The notes under the pieces are model-generated. The model worked only from the letters and a program-made list of their open reading frames with translations. It made no database searches and was not told where the DNA came from. A stretch of 64,000 nt of DNA, from assembly GCF_009870125.1 (NCBI RefSeq), contig NC_046679.1, forward strand, positions 23,870,001 through 23,934,000, read 5' to 3'. Of this stretch, positions 38,101 through 49,650 are shown in pieces (the first letter of the stretch is position 1; the number at the start of each line of letters is the position of its first letter). The translations under genes and the position numbers were made by a program. This stretch comes from Drosophila pseudoobscura. Its lineage: Eukaryota; Arthropoda; Insecta; Diptera; Drosophilidae.

Positions 38101-39726
38101 AAATTTAATGAAACACGCAACTATGTCGTTCAATATATATCTGTAGCTCTCTTTGTGGTGAGTACCTAAATGAATGTGTAGTGAATGTCTGCGTGTCTGG
38201 TTCCTCCAATCTAAGCCCAAAATTCCTAATTAGATACTGTCAGTCCTGATTGTGGCTTTGGTTATCGGATGTCTAGCAAAACGTCCCACCGGAGCGAGCA
38301 ATGAGTATTTCACTACAAAGATGGCATCGTACATTTTGATACTGTGAGTGCTCTGAGATTATTAAAGAGCTCCCTTAACTAATACAAATTGTCCTGGCAG
38401 AGGCATGGTTTTGATATTTTGTGCGATATCCGTCATGCTGATAGTGGTGCTTTTTTATTTTGTGATTGGTGGTGTGGCGTACAAAGGCGCATGTGCACCA
38501 CTGAGCGAACTGAAGTCGAGTGCGCTTTTAAAAAACCTAGACTCAGAGATCGATCTCCGAACGATGTTTTCTTTCCGGAATGTGGATGTACGAGCTGCCA
38601 ATAAATCAAGCAAGCCAATCAGAGCATCGAGTGTTGTCAAGGCGTGCCAAGGCGACGACTATTTCTTTAGATTTCTGCAAGATAATAAAATCTTTGACAT
38701 AGACGATTTTCTTCGACTGAAGCTAGTGACAGTCGGGGAAAGGAAATTTGATCCAAATTTAGATTTGTCAAAGGAATTTATACTGACGGATGCTGACCGA
38801 GATGAATTTTTAGTCTCCCTTGAGGAAACAACTTTAGGATTGTTTCAGAAGCATAACTGGGTGGATATAATTTGTCCACGTCTCGACACGTTGAAACTAA
38901 ATGAGCTCGGGGAGAGTTTCACCGCTTTTGGGCAGTCGCTATCGTGGAGTAACTTTGCTGCCGCCTCTGTAGCTTTCCAAAACGCGCATGTTAGCCTCAA
39001 GTCAATCAAACATAAGTATTATCCCGAAATAAAAAAAGTATTTTATTGGGTAGATGTAAATACAAATTGGCTGCAGTATTATTTTGTCCACCAAAATTAC
39101 AACCTTGCCGATTCCATGAAATTATTAAGACAGAGAATAATGGATGTTGAGGAATTTATACAAAATAGAGGAACGAAATTTATTTCTTCTCTTGGCAAAA
39201 ACTTAACCGAGACTATTGATAATCAACTCAAGGACTATATCAGAATGATAATCAGGGAGGCTAAGACAAAGATCGGTCGCTGCAAACCTCTGACCTACAT
39301 ATACGATCGCGGCCTTGACTTGGTTTGCAAACGCATGGTTGACCCCATAGTAAGTAGTTCCTCACAAAATGTTGTTATTTTATTCGATTTACCGATCGAT
39401 TCTATTGTTCATCCTTACAGAACGGCTATTGGATAAGTGTATCAGTGGCGGCGTTCCTTCTGCTGCCCGTGCTCTTTATAGCTCATCGTCTACAGTGTCT
39501 GTTTAAGCAACACAGGCTAATTCGGATAAGGGCCATAAGGGCACGGGTTGAGGAGTCAGATGAAAACCCATGTCCCTATTGCAATGCAGGTGCGAATAGG
39601 ATTCCAGGCGGAAACGTTGTCTGCATTGGTCTGGACGATGCAGAAACTACAATTTTTGATGAGCAGAACACGATCGAAGAAACACTGAATATCAACGATG
39701 CAGACAGAAAAAATAAGGTGGACTAG
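35171..39726 (+). CDS. Prominin-family five-pass membrane protein, copy 1
   Basis: Ten exons: 35171-35495, 35559-35706, 35776-35901, 35996-36183, 36262-36432, 37639-37769, 37825-38157, 38234-38343, 38401-39349, 39421-39726; phases close to 928 residues. Start 35171 gives a signal peptide (MEGTLTTATLCAAILLIVLV). TM1 (exon 2: FWLMWFWIFILVVVIIL) is followed by the Cys-rich loop typical of prominins (YFCLCCHRCSLGCPACH) and TM2. Exons 4-7 form the first extracellular loop, with RLGPKVIKDDW-type and SGIEFVDTSRC segments. TM3/TM4 are in exons 7-9, the second loop is most of exon 9, TM5 is in exon 10, and the tail holds CPYC. Prominins shape plasma-membrane protrusions and bind cholesterol. Closest in type to fly prominin-like. 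Intron 5 carries a DINE-like insertion. It ends 72 bp from a convergent small gene. Confidence 0.9.
36765..37350 (-). mobile_element. DINE-1/mini-me/SGM-like element in prominin intron 5, unit 1
   Basis: The sequence contains the GACGGACGGACAGACAG run, i.e. (GTCY)n on the other strand, then AATATATATACTTTATGGGG and GGTCGGAAAAGCTTCCTTCT, ending at GAGTATCGGGTATAAAA. A second block near 37253-37343 has CTCAGAGACTATAAGAGCTAG. These phrases are hallmarks of abundant non-autonomous Helitron-related repeats (DINE-1/INE-1, mini-me, SGM) in Drosophila. No transposase frame; present identically in unit 2, so inserted before the duplication. Confidence 0.6.
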
Positions 39727-39798
39727 TGATAAATGAATAAATAAGAAATCCGAGATATTTTAATCAGCAAAGGGTTTTGCTGGTGAGCCAAGTTCCAC

Positions 39799-40183
39799 TT
39801 AGCTTGAATGAGGAGGTGGGGGCTCGGGCCTACTTCCCATTACGCATTGGTCACCCAAATAAATGATTAAGACTTGGTTTCTTCGAGGAGATTTCTTCAG
39901 CTCTACTCCTTTTTTTATCGCCTTCCCTAACCTTGGCTGGTTTTTGGGATCGCTGCACTTTTCCTCGGCACACTTCTATGAATAAGCCGTACTTTAAATT
40001 AATTAAAATTAAGAACAGAGATTATAAGCCATCGAATAATACTACGTGGTCTGGTTCACCGAGTTATTTACCGAGTTTTTGAAGCGGATTTCTACTCACT
40101 TGTAGAGAGCTCGCTAATGATCTCTGAAATTTTTGGGCCTCCTTGGGATTGAACCACACTTGTGGATTATGGAATGTTGACAT
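39799..40183 (-). CDS. Small two-exon protein of 86 residues, unit 1, unknown function
   Basis: Minus strand: exon 1 40100-40183 (MSTFHNPQVWFNPKEAQ...), donor GTGAGT; exon 2 39799-39975, acceptor ATAG. Phase 0; protein of 86 residues ending PEPPPPHSS. It is basic in the middle (AIKKGVELKKSPRRN) with two Cys spaced CAEEKC and a short hydrophobic run (QVLIIYLGD). The acceptor is a tandem TAGAAG, so one Lys may be optional. Convergent with the prominin gene: the stops are 72 bp apart. Intact in both duplication units. It lies just beyond the 3' end of the oskar UTR segment on the same strand. Not recognised; a chance ORF pair is possible but less likely given clean splice signals. Confidence 0.5.
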
Positions 40184-40730
40184 TATAAATTGCCATCAAG
40201 TAGTTGTACAAATGAAGCAGGGAATGTTTGTTTGCACCAGTTGCCGATTGGCAAACTCTGGCGCTAATCATCAAAATGAAAGAAGATCCCAAGAGGACGA
40301 AGACACACCTTACACACACACTTAGCAACCGCTCATTCGCAGAGGGGGCTTGAGGCATGACCCTAATTGGAGTCCTGGACAGGACAAGTGGCAAGTGAAA
40401 GTCTTGTAAAAATGTTTACCGATTCCTGCAGTGAGGCGCTCGAAATATCCCGCCCCTCTAGTAAAACAATAGGTCGAAAGGATCCTGAATGGTGATGTCC
40501 AAAACTAGGGAAACTAAAGAGACCTAATTACATCGCGTCTTCATCTGGTGCCCCAAGTTCTATCCTCAACTTGCCAAGTCAGGAGAAACTTTCGTGAGCA
40601 ATCAAAATCAAAAGGATCTACGAGGGAATCTCTTCCACGGACACATCCCAGAAGACGGGCTTCAGACCAAAGTCGTTTTCATTCCTAAACCAGGCTAACC
40701 CTCGCACACTGCCCCCACACTGTGAAATGT
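40184..40730. other. Spacer between the small gene and the oskar 3'UTR segment (both units)
   Basis: No firm gene. The minus strand has a short open phrase (FGLKPVFWDVSVEEIPS near 40640-40690) bounded by stops, perhaps the end of an older gene. The same sequence occurs at 48043-48589. Confidence 0.4.
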
Positions 40731-41449
40731 TTTAGATTTTACCTTCAGGTTTTATTTTTAAATTTTTTTTTTTTGATTTTACATTGCGACTTGTTATATG
40801 AGGACATACAAAAAAAAAAACGTGATCACTTTCAAAACATACAATTAACATACATTCAAGGCCAAAGAGAACTAGTTTATAAATAGTAAATAGCAAGGAA
40901 TTCATTTTAGATAATTAAAGAGAAGTTTTCTATGCTACACACTACACAAATACGCTTTAGCGCGCGCACTTCTGACCGCGTTTCTGCAGCAGAGTGTAAA
41001 CTTTCGGAAAACGGAAACGAAAATTGCGCAAATGCTTCACTTGAATTTGCTTAAACACATTAATAATAAATCAGCCGCGGCGTTGATTCTGTGCAAGCGA
41101 AGGCTTAAAGTGAAGCAAGTGCATTTTCAGTCTAGGGCCAAAATGTAGCATGACTCAAATGTATATAACCCACTCCCACACATGGAACTCCCACACAAGG
41201 GAGGTGCTGGCATACAGGAGAATGCAACATTTTGGCCAACAAACAGAATAATACAGAATAAGAGTAACAGAAAACAGTTTATAACATTTGCAATGATTTG
41301 CATTTGAATATCATTTCGCTTTGCAATCCATTCAATGGGATTAGATTGCAATGGGAAATGTGTTGGAAATTTCAAGAGCATTTTTAGACAAGTTTTCCGT
41401 CGTCCCGAATCGTTATTGTTAATAAAGTTTTCCGTAGTTTTTGTACTTT
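40731..41449 (-). pseudogene. Orphan copy of the distal oskar 3'UTR
   Basis: This stretch equals 48590-49308 in unit 2, which lies directly downstream of the oskar coding region on the same strand. Here it is cut off at 41449 and joined to a decayed gene fragment instead of oskar. It includes the putative AATAAA (near 40751-40756), the self-complementary CCGCGG (41075-41080) and flanking stem sequence. The first 350 nt of the UTR and all of the coding region are missing. Confidence 0.65.
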
Positions 41450-42079
41450 TGCCAAAATGTTCAGGACTCCCACTTCTGCCACTTCCCGGCCTTCGATGCT
41501 GAAGAATCGCTCCCACATGCGGGTGTGGGAGAACTGAAAGCCCATCTCGCGGGAAGATGGCATGCGAGGTGGTTACCTCGAGATCGCTATCCTCCATTGG
41601 ATCGTTGTAGTGCTTTACGGAGTACACGAAGCTCTCCGTACGATCCTCTGGATGTTGCAGAATTGCGCTTTTGTACCGGGTCTCGTCGATGGCCGTTGTA
41701 TGGTAGTCGCCGAACTCCTGATCCGTGTCCACTTCCACCTCTCCAAAGATGAATTGCCAGCGGGTGAGCCCACTCATTGTGGCCCCGAAAGCGCGTAATC
41801 AGTTGGCACTCCTCCTCTTTCTTAAACGTCCACTAGCCATAGCTGTAGTTTGTCACCCTGGCGTCGAAGATGAGCAGGTGGACCAGCTCCTTGTTGCAAT
41901 AGTAGGCATCATCGGCGAGGGTCTTGCAACTGCAGTTTACTGTTCATGAGTACGTTGTGTACTTGCTGGAGAACTAGGTGTAGTTGGCCTCGGCGTAGGT
42001 GAGGTTCTTCAGCTGAAGGTGTTGTATTGTACTCCTTGTACTTCGCCTTGATCTCCTGGTGATTTTCTGCCTCGAAACA
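41450..42079 (-). pseudogene. Decayed coding fragment, unit 2
   Basis: Counterpart of 33591-34220 with the same frameshifts and stops, so it was already dead before the duplication. Only one substitution was noticed (near 41827). Its longest open piece now runs across the junction into oskar 3'UTR sequence (open to 41127), a chimeric frame with no expected function. Confidence 0.6.
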
Positions 42080-42498
42080 CCTGCCCGCACAATACCTGAA
42101 AGCGGAAGAGGTCGAATTTGTTCTGGGCGGCGATGCAGAGACTTCAGCCGTTGATGAAGTCGAGTTGGATCCGATCGATATAAAGGAGGACTATCCAACA
42201 GATGTCACTGCTCACGAATTTACAGATATTAAGATTGACGGTGTAGGTGCTGGGGATGTGCTGAGGACCGAGGATGGAGAAATTTACATTTTCAATTCGA
42301 CCAGTACGGTGGAAGCTAAGTACGACTCTGCTCCGCCGGAGTTTCAACAAGACAGCGACTCACGTCCTACAACAGTTAGTATGAAAAAGGAATATCATAT
42401 AGATTTCCCCTGTTTAACCCTATTAGCGTGCAGTTAAGGACGACGGGGAGATTCAGTTCTGCGGTGAGCAATCGGAGGAAATGGGCACCACGGCTTAG
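42063..42498 (+). pseudogene. 3' part of an unknown acidic-protein gene, unit 2
   Basis: Identical counterpart of 34204-34639 (donor at 42375, exon resuming at 42427, stop at 42496-42498). No substitution was noticed between the copies. Confidence 0.5.
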
Positions 42499-43029
42499 GC
42501 AATGAGAAGGGGCACACGTCAATGCGGCATCCCAGTCCAATTGCGCTGGAGGGAGGTTTCGTCCCTAACCTAAGCTAAATCTAGTGTCATTGTTTTTATT
42601 TTCTTCTGTTAAGCAGATTTTTTTTATTTCAGTAGCTTCTGAATTTAATTTTATACTTAGTTTTGATTGAAATAAAAGAGAAACGAACAAAAAAATTTTT
42701 GTAAATTTTCAATACCAGCTCGAAATTTTTGGTAAATTAAAAATTAAGTGTTATTTACATCTGAGGATTGTATCTCTATAAACTTGGTGAGTGTTATGTA
42801 CGAGCATGAAGCTTTGTGTGTGGTTTGACGAATTCATATGTTGGTTCTCCCGTCTATATTTAACTTAAAGTCTTCCTTTAGTATATGAACATAAGTTTGA
42901 TTTTTTGATATTCGCGGTCGGAGGTATTTAAAGAACAGAACCCTAGAGATAATGACCGAATGTATAATTACGGAGTCTAAACGGATTAGACCCGTGGCTA
43001 ATTGTGCCAGGAACAGAAGAGAGCGAAAA

Positions 43030-46000
43030 ATGGAGGGGACTCTGACGACCGCCACTCTCTGTGCGGCTATACTTCTGATTGTGCTGGTCACTCGGGTTTA
43101 TGAGAGTACCGCCAGTGCAAACCCACCAGATGATCCCCCTTTCTCATATTGGCGCAAAGGATATTCGGGACATGGCACCACTCACGAGCAAATGGGGGTA
43201 CTGCACTTTCCCAGTATTGAATACTCAAGGTTCGAGCCTTCAACGAATTACTCCAAGAGACAGAATGTCACAAAAATGTGGGTGGATATTGTTTTCAAAT
43301 TTTCGCGAACCTTTTTTGACAAAATGTTTCCACTTGATCCGACCATGCCAAGAGGTAAGTGAGACCCGATTTGATGATTTCTGGTTAATAGTGAACGTAA
43401 TCAAATATTTGATCCAGGCTTCATAACGGACTTCGGTAACGACAACATGAGGTTGGGGCCGAAAGTTATAAAGGATGATTGGGCGGGTTGGTTAAACGCA
43501 TTTTGGCTTATGTGGTTTTGGATATTCATTTTGGTTGTTGTGATTATCCTGGCACCCTTTGTAGGGTGAGTACATCATGTTGTATCTTTTCGCAAAACCA
43601 TTAATGACATGCTTATCTTGTTTGCATGGAACAGTGTTGTGTATTTCTGCTTATGTTGCCATCGCTGTTCGCTGGGATGTCCAGCTTGCCATTCGGGTTC
43701 AAATATGAGGAAAACTCTTCTTTGGAGCACCTGCTTGATTATGATCCTTCCATTAATCGCGTAGGTTATGGCTCTGTTTTATCCCGAATGCGGATTAATT
43801 TTTTCTTTTCTTTCGTTCTTTATTTTTATTTGTTCTTTCTTTCTGAGTTAACAGTGGTAGTATGGTCCTGGCCGTCCTCTCAAATGGCATGCTAGAGCGC
43901 GGCCTAGAAAACACTAAAAAGACTCTTGAAATGGGTAGCATAGACACTTGCAACTTTCTGAAGGATGTCAGCGATCATGTTCATCATTTGTTTGTGAATA
44001 ACTATGAGGAGCTGTCGACACATCTGATCAGTACTATCATGGGTATGACGTAATTCAATTTACCTCTTCTCTAATCTCATATATGTATGTATGTATTTAT
44101 TTATACCCCAACCACCACAGATGCACCGAAACATTTGTTTAGGGACTTAAGCGATGTCGCAAGGGGTAATTCCATTGCGGAACTAGCCGGACATATCAAT
44201 TATCTTTCATTTTATAACACCACTAGGTATTTGGTATGGCTTAGTGACGAAACATATGTTGGTATGGATTATGCAAATAAACTAAGAAATGGTAAGATAA
44301 AAATTGTATTTATACCCGGTAACCAAAGAGAAACTCATGAGGATTTATGTAACATGCTGAAGGAATCATTTTTGATCCCATAAAGTATAGATATGTATAC
44401 ATATGTATATCATAAATTTAGCACATATGTATGTATGTAAATATATCTACACAGCCAGCATAAGAGACAGCTCTAGCTAAAATGACAGATATCGACGTAG
44501 TAACTTTCAAACAAAAATCACTGAACCACATAGAAGGAGTCATTTATGTAGATACATGTACATACATATGTAGATATTGTCATTCTCTACATTCTGCTCC
44601 TTTGCTTTTCTCGTATCTTTAAAATTGGTGATGCCAAAGATTTTTTTCCTTTGAGGGGGTTGAAGTGAGCGGGGCGAAGTTCTAAAATACACTTGTAACA
44701 GCGACATATCACAAAAGACTGGATAAAAAATGTCGTTGCTCCAGCTCTTATAGTCTCTGTGCACTAGACGGACAGACGGACGGACGGACGACCGGACGGA
44801 CAGACAGACAGGGCTCAATCGACTCGGCTATTGATGCTGATCAAGAATATATATACTTTATGGGGTCGGAAAAGCTTCCTTCTGGACGTTACACACATCC
44901 ATTTTCACCGCAAATCTAATATACCCCTATACTGATTTTGAGTATCGGGTATAAAAAGGATGTTTCAAGAGCAGCTTCATCTCATGAACACAACAACAGA
45001 CTGGTACCGCACTATTTCAGCCTCTCGTTAACAATTCTAAAGTATGAAGTACAATAAAATCTTCTTAGTAAGAATCCTAAGCTATGCTTATAATCAATAA
45101 ATGTGTACAAAGTATGTCCGTTCCGTTTGAGGCCTAGATCTCAGAGACTATAAGAGCTAGATCGGCGGAATTTTGTTTGCAGACTCCTATCGTAGTGTTA
45201 TGTTTTAGGAAGATATCACACTGTCACACAATCATTTCTATTTTAGTCAGAATGAACAAAACAATCCAATGGCTGACTCCCTAGTCGCGAGCTCGTATTC
45301 TCTCCCACTCATTGGGGGAAATAGAGAGAGTGGTAGATATCGAGATGTAACGGACTGTGCGGTATGGAAGCAGCTAGAATATTTGTCATTAGGTGTAGAG
45401 ATGATGGATAGGGAGAGTACAAGGCACTATAGTTCGTGCTCGTTCTTTGTATATTCACTTTTTGGTTATATTCACTACGACTGGATGTTGTTTTCAGGTC
45501 TCCGGGCAATAAAGCGCGACATTAACTATGCGGCGGTGGTTCTCTGTGGCAGTTTTGAATGCATGAAGTTTCTGCAAACCTCAGGAATTGAGTTTGTGGA
45601 TACAAGCAGATGCCTACACTTGGATGAGGTGAATACTTACCAATACCAACATTACGGAATCTTTGCAATTACTCTCTATCTAGTGGCCCGATGCGGTAGC
45701 AATGCATGATGATCTGATTAAATTCCAAAAAACGATTGGGACTCGACACAAAAAATGGCTGCCGCGTCTCCGTGTTGTTAGTCAAAAGATTAAGGACGAG
45801 TTGGAACGAGTCTCACCACCAATAATTCGAGACATTCGTAAGGCAAGGCTGATTTTTGCTGAGGAGTCGAGGAGAATAGAAGAAATAATTGATGTGGTCA
45901 TAAGTGACATTTATCTTGCCACTTTACGTGCGAGCAGGGCGTTTGAGGATCTTTACGATAAATTTAATGAAACACGCAACTATGTCGTTCAATATATATC

Positions 46001-47585
46001 TGTAGCTCTCTTTGTGGTGAGTACCTAAATGAATGTGTAGTGAATGTCTGCGTGTCTGGTTCCTCCAATCTAAGCCCAAAATTCCTAATTAGATACTGTC
46101 AGTCCTGATTGTGGCTTTGGTTATCGGATGTCTAGCAAAACGTCCCACCGGAGCGAGCAATGAGTATTTCACTACAAAGATGGCATCGTACATTTTGATA
46201 CTGTGAGTGCTCTGAGATTATTAAAGAGCTCCCTTAACTAATACAAATTGTCCTGGCAGAGGCATGGTTTTGATATTTTGTGCGATATCCGTCATGCTGA
46301 TAGTGGTGCTTTTTTATTTTGTGATTGGTGGTGTGGCGTACAAAGGCGCATGTGCACCACTGAGCGAACTGAAGTCGAGTGCGCTTTTAAAAAACCTAGA
46401 CTCAGAGATCGATCTCCGAACGATGTTTTCTTTCCGGAATGTGGATGTACGAGCTGCCAATAAATCAAGCAAGCCAATCAGAGCATCGAGTGTTGTCAAG
46501 GCGTGCCAAGGCGACGACTATTTCTTTAGATTTCTGCAAGATAATAAAATCTTTGACATAGACGATTTTCTTCGACTGAAGCTAGTGACAGTCGGGGAAA
46601 GGAAATTTGATCAAAATTTAGATTTGTCAAAGGAATTTATACTGACGGATGCTGACCGAGATGTATTTTTAGTCTCCCTTGAGGAAACAGCTTTAGGATT
46701 GTTTCAGAGGCAAAACTGGATAGATTTAGTTTGTCCACGTCTCGACATTTTGAAACTAAATGAGCTCGGGGAGAGTTTCACCGCTTTTGGGCAGTCGCTA
46801 TCGTGGAGTAACTTTGCTGCCGCCTCTGTAGCTTTCCAAAACGCGCATGTTAGCCTCAAGTCAATCAAACATGAGTATTATCCCGAAGTACAAAGAGTAT
46901 TTTTTTGGGTAGATAGAAATACAAATTGGCTGCAGTATTATTTTGTCCACCAAAATTACAACCTTGCCGATTCCATGAAATTATTAAGACAGAGAATAAT
47001 GGATGTTGAGGAATTTATACAAAATAGAGGAACGAAATTTATTTCTTCTCTTGGCAAAAACTTAACCGAGACTATTGATAATCAACTCAAGGACTATATC
47101 AGAATGATAATCAGGGAGGCTAAGACAAAGATCGGTCGCTGCAAACCTCTGACCTACATATACGATCGCGGCCTTGACTTGGTTTGCAAACGCATGGTTG
47201 ACCCCATAGTAAGTAGTTCCTCACAAAATGTTGTTATTTTATTCGATTTACCGATCGATTCTATTGTTCATCCTTACAGAACGGCTATTGGATAAGTGTA
47301 TCAGTGGCGGCGTTCCTTCTGCTGCCCGTGCTCTTTATAGCTCATCGTCTACAGTGTCTGTTTAAGCAACACAGGCTAATTCGGATAAGGGCCATAAGGG
47401 CACGGGTTGAGGAGTCAGATGAAAACCCATGTCCCTATTGCAATGCAGGTGCGAATAGGATTCCAGGCGGAAACGTTGTCTGCATTGGTCTGGACGATGC
47501 AGAAACTACAATTTTTGATGAGCAGAACACGATCGAAGAAACACTGAATATCAACGATGCAGACAGAAAAAATAAGGTGGACTAG
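43030..47585 (+). CDS. Prominin-family five-pass membrane protein, copy 2
   Basis: Exons 43030-43354, 43418-43565, 43635-43760, 43855-44042, 44121-44291, 45498-45628, 45684-46016, 46093-46202, 46260-47208, 47280-47585; intact, 928 residues. All splice sites equal those of copy 1. Compared with copy 1, I count about 21 replaced residues and one silent change: one in exon 4 (K to N), four in exon 5 (R to G, E to R, L to V, T to S), one in exon 7 (S to A) and fifteen in exon 9 between 46614 and 46916, e.g. P to Q, E to V, K to E and V to R. TM segments, the Cys-rich loop and the tail are unchanged. Both clusters lie in predicted extracellular loops. Confidence 0.9.
44624..45209 (-). mobile_element. 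DINE-1/mini-me/SGM-like element in prominin intron 5, unit 2
   Basis: Counterpart of the unit 1 insertion; one substitution was noticed (near 44699). Confidence 0.6.
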
Positions 47586-47657
47586 TGATAAATGAATAAA
47601 TAAGAAATCCGAGATATTTTAATCAGCAAAGGGTTTTGCTGGTGAGCCAAGTTCCAC

Positions 47658-48042
47658 TTAGCTTGAATGAGGAGGTGGGGGCTCGGGCCTACTTCCCATT
47701 ACGCATTGGTCACCCAAATAAATGATTAAGACTTGGTTTCTTCGAGGAGATTTCTTCAGCTCTACTCCTTTTTTTATCGCCTTCCCTAACCTTGGCTGGT
47801 TTTTGGGATCGCTGCACTTTTCCTCGGCACACTTCTATGAATAAGCCGTACTTTAAATTAATTAAAATTAAGAACAGAGATTATAAGCCATCGAATAATA
47901 CTACGTGGTCTGGTTCACCGAGTTATTTACCGAGTTTTTGAAGCGGATTTCTACTCACTTGTAGAGAGCTCGCTAATGATCTCTGAAATTTTTGGGCCTC
48001 CTTGGGATTGAACCACACTTGTGGATTATGGAATGTTGACAT
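47658..48042 (-). CDS. Small two-exon protein of 86 residues, unit 2
   Basis: Counterpart of 39799-40183 (exons 47959-48042 and 47658-47834), identical as far as I can see. It lies about 550 bp downstream of the inferred oskar poly(A) site. Confidence 0.5.
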
Positions 48043-48589
48043 TATAAATTGCCATCAAGTAGTTGTACAAATGAAGCAGGGAATGTTTGTTTGCACCAGT
48101 TGCCGATTGGCAAACTCTGGCGCTAATCATCAAAATGAAAGAAGATCCCAAGAGGACGAAGACACACCTTACACACACACTTAGCAACCGCTCATTCGCA
48201 GAGGGGGCTTGAGGCATGACCCTAATTGGAGTCCTGGACAGGACAAGTGGCAAGTGAAAGTCTTGTAAAAATGTTTACCGATTCCTGCAGTGAGGCGCTC
48301 GAAATATCCCGCCCCTCTAGTAAAACAATAGGTCGAAAGGATCCTGAATGGTGATGTCCAAAACTAGGGAAACTAAAGAGACCTAATTACATCGCGTCTT
48401 CATCTGGTGCCCCAAGTTCTATCCTCAACTTGCCAAGTCAGGAGAAACTTTCGTGAGCAATCAAAATCAAAAGGATCTACGAGGGAATCTCTTCCACGGA
48501 CACATCCCAGAAGACGGGCTTCAGACCAAAGTCGTTTTCATTCCTAAACCAGGCTAACCCTCGCACACTGCCCCCACACTGTGAAATGT

Positions 48590-49650
48590 TTTAGATTTTA
48601 CCTTCAGGTTTTATTTTTAAATTTTTTTTTTTGATTTTACATTGCGACTTGTTATATGAGGACATACAAAAAAAAAAAACGTGATCACTTTCAAAACATA
48701 CAATTAACATACATTCAAGGCCAAAGAGAACTAGTTTATAAATAGTAAATAGCAAGGAATTCATTTTAGATAATTAAAGAGAAGTTTTCTATGCTACACA
48801 CTACACAAATACGCTTTAGCGCGCGCACTTCTGACCGCGTTTCTGCAGCAGAGTGTAAACTTTCGGAAAACGGAAACGAAAATTGCGCAAATGCTTCACT
48901 TGAATTTGCTTAAACACATTAATAATAAATCAGCCGCGGCGTTGATTCTGTGCAAGCGAAGGCTTAAAGTGAAGCAAGTGCATTTTCAGTCTAGGGCCAA
49001 AATGTAGCATGACTCAAATGTATATAACCCACTCCCACACATGGAACTCCCACACAAGGGAGGTGCTGGCATACAGGAGAATGCAACATTTTGGCCAACA
49101 AACAGAATAATACAGAATAAGAGTAACAGAAAACAGTTTATAACATTTGCAATGATTTGCATTTGAATATCATTTCGCTTTGCAATCCATTCAATGGGAT
49201 TAGATTGCAATGGGAAATGTGTTGGAAATTTCAAGAGCATTTTTAGACAAGTTTTCCGTCGTCCCGAATCGTTATTGTTAATGAAGTTTTCCGTAGTTTT
49301 TGGGATAGTAGCAAAAACTAGGTAGAAAAATTCAAAATACCGACAAAATCGATCCAAAGCAACAGAAAACTCGGGAAAAGGATAAAATCTAACAAGAAAC
49401 AACAAACACAAAAAACGCAATTTTAAACAATCATTTACACTAGGGACTTACACAAACAGACAATTACAAGGAACAAATACAAGTAAACATAAAAATGAAC
49501 ATGGAAACATAAAACACATTAAAAATATTAAGCGAATCTCGAATTTCAGCGTATGCGCCGCGCCGTCAGCGTGGATATAAAACATCTTCATCCCCTCATC
49601 CTCCAATTGAGGAGACAGGTGCCAGACCAGTCTCCATGGCTCGAATACGA
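48590..49650 (-). other. osk: Inferred oskar 3'UTR
   Basis: Minus-strand region of about 1.06 kb from the oskar stop codon to a reverse TTTATT (AATAAA at 48610-48615), close to the length of the D. melanogaster oskar 3'UTR. Near its start, 49450-49530 reads on the minus strand as several TTTTATGTTT and TTGTATTTG words, similar to Bruno-response elements that repress translation. A CCGCGG palindrome at 48934-48939, about 710 nt from the stop, resembles the loop that mediates oskar mRNA dimerisation. The element names are by analogy; the boundaries are inferred. Confidence 0.6.

Larger units (their letters stand above)
33591..41449 (+). repeat. Tandem duplication, unit 1 (7859 bp)
   Basis: Every base from 33591 to 41443 has its counterpart 7859 bp downstream, apart from about 35 substitutions and offsetting homopolymer changes. 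The left edge is where the two sequences begin to share TGCCAAAATG (33591, 41450). At the junction 41444-41449 six bases (TACTTT) belong to neither flank. It contains a decayed fragment, a gene 3' end, a prominin gene, a small minus-strand gene and a piece of oskar 3'UTR. Confidence 0.95.
41450..49302 (+). repeat. Tandem duplication, unit 2
   Basis: Direct-orientation partner of unit 1. Similarity ends after CCGTAGTTTTTG at 49302, inside the oskar 3'UTR, about 350 bp downstream of the oskar stop codon. Since oskar continues naturally past 49302, this right flank looks like the ancestral arrangement. Confidence 0.95.

Noticed and set aside
41127-41777. A 216-codon minus-strand open frame across the duplication junction.
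   Set aside because: It joins a dead gene fragment to oskar 3'UTR sequence. Half of it is translated UTR, so it is a by-product of the junction.
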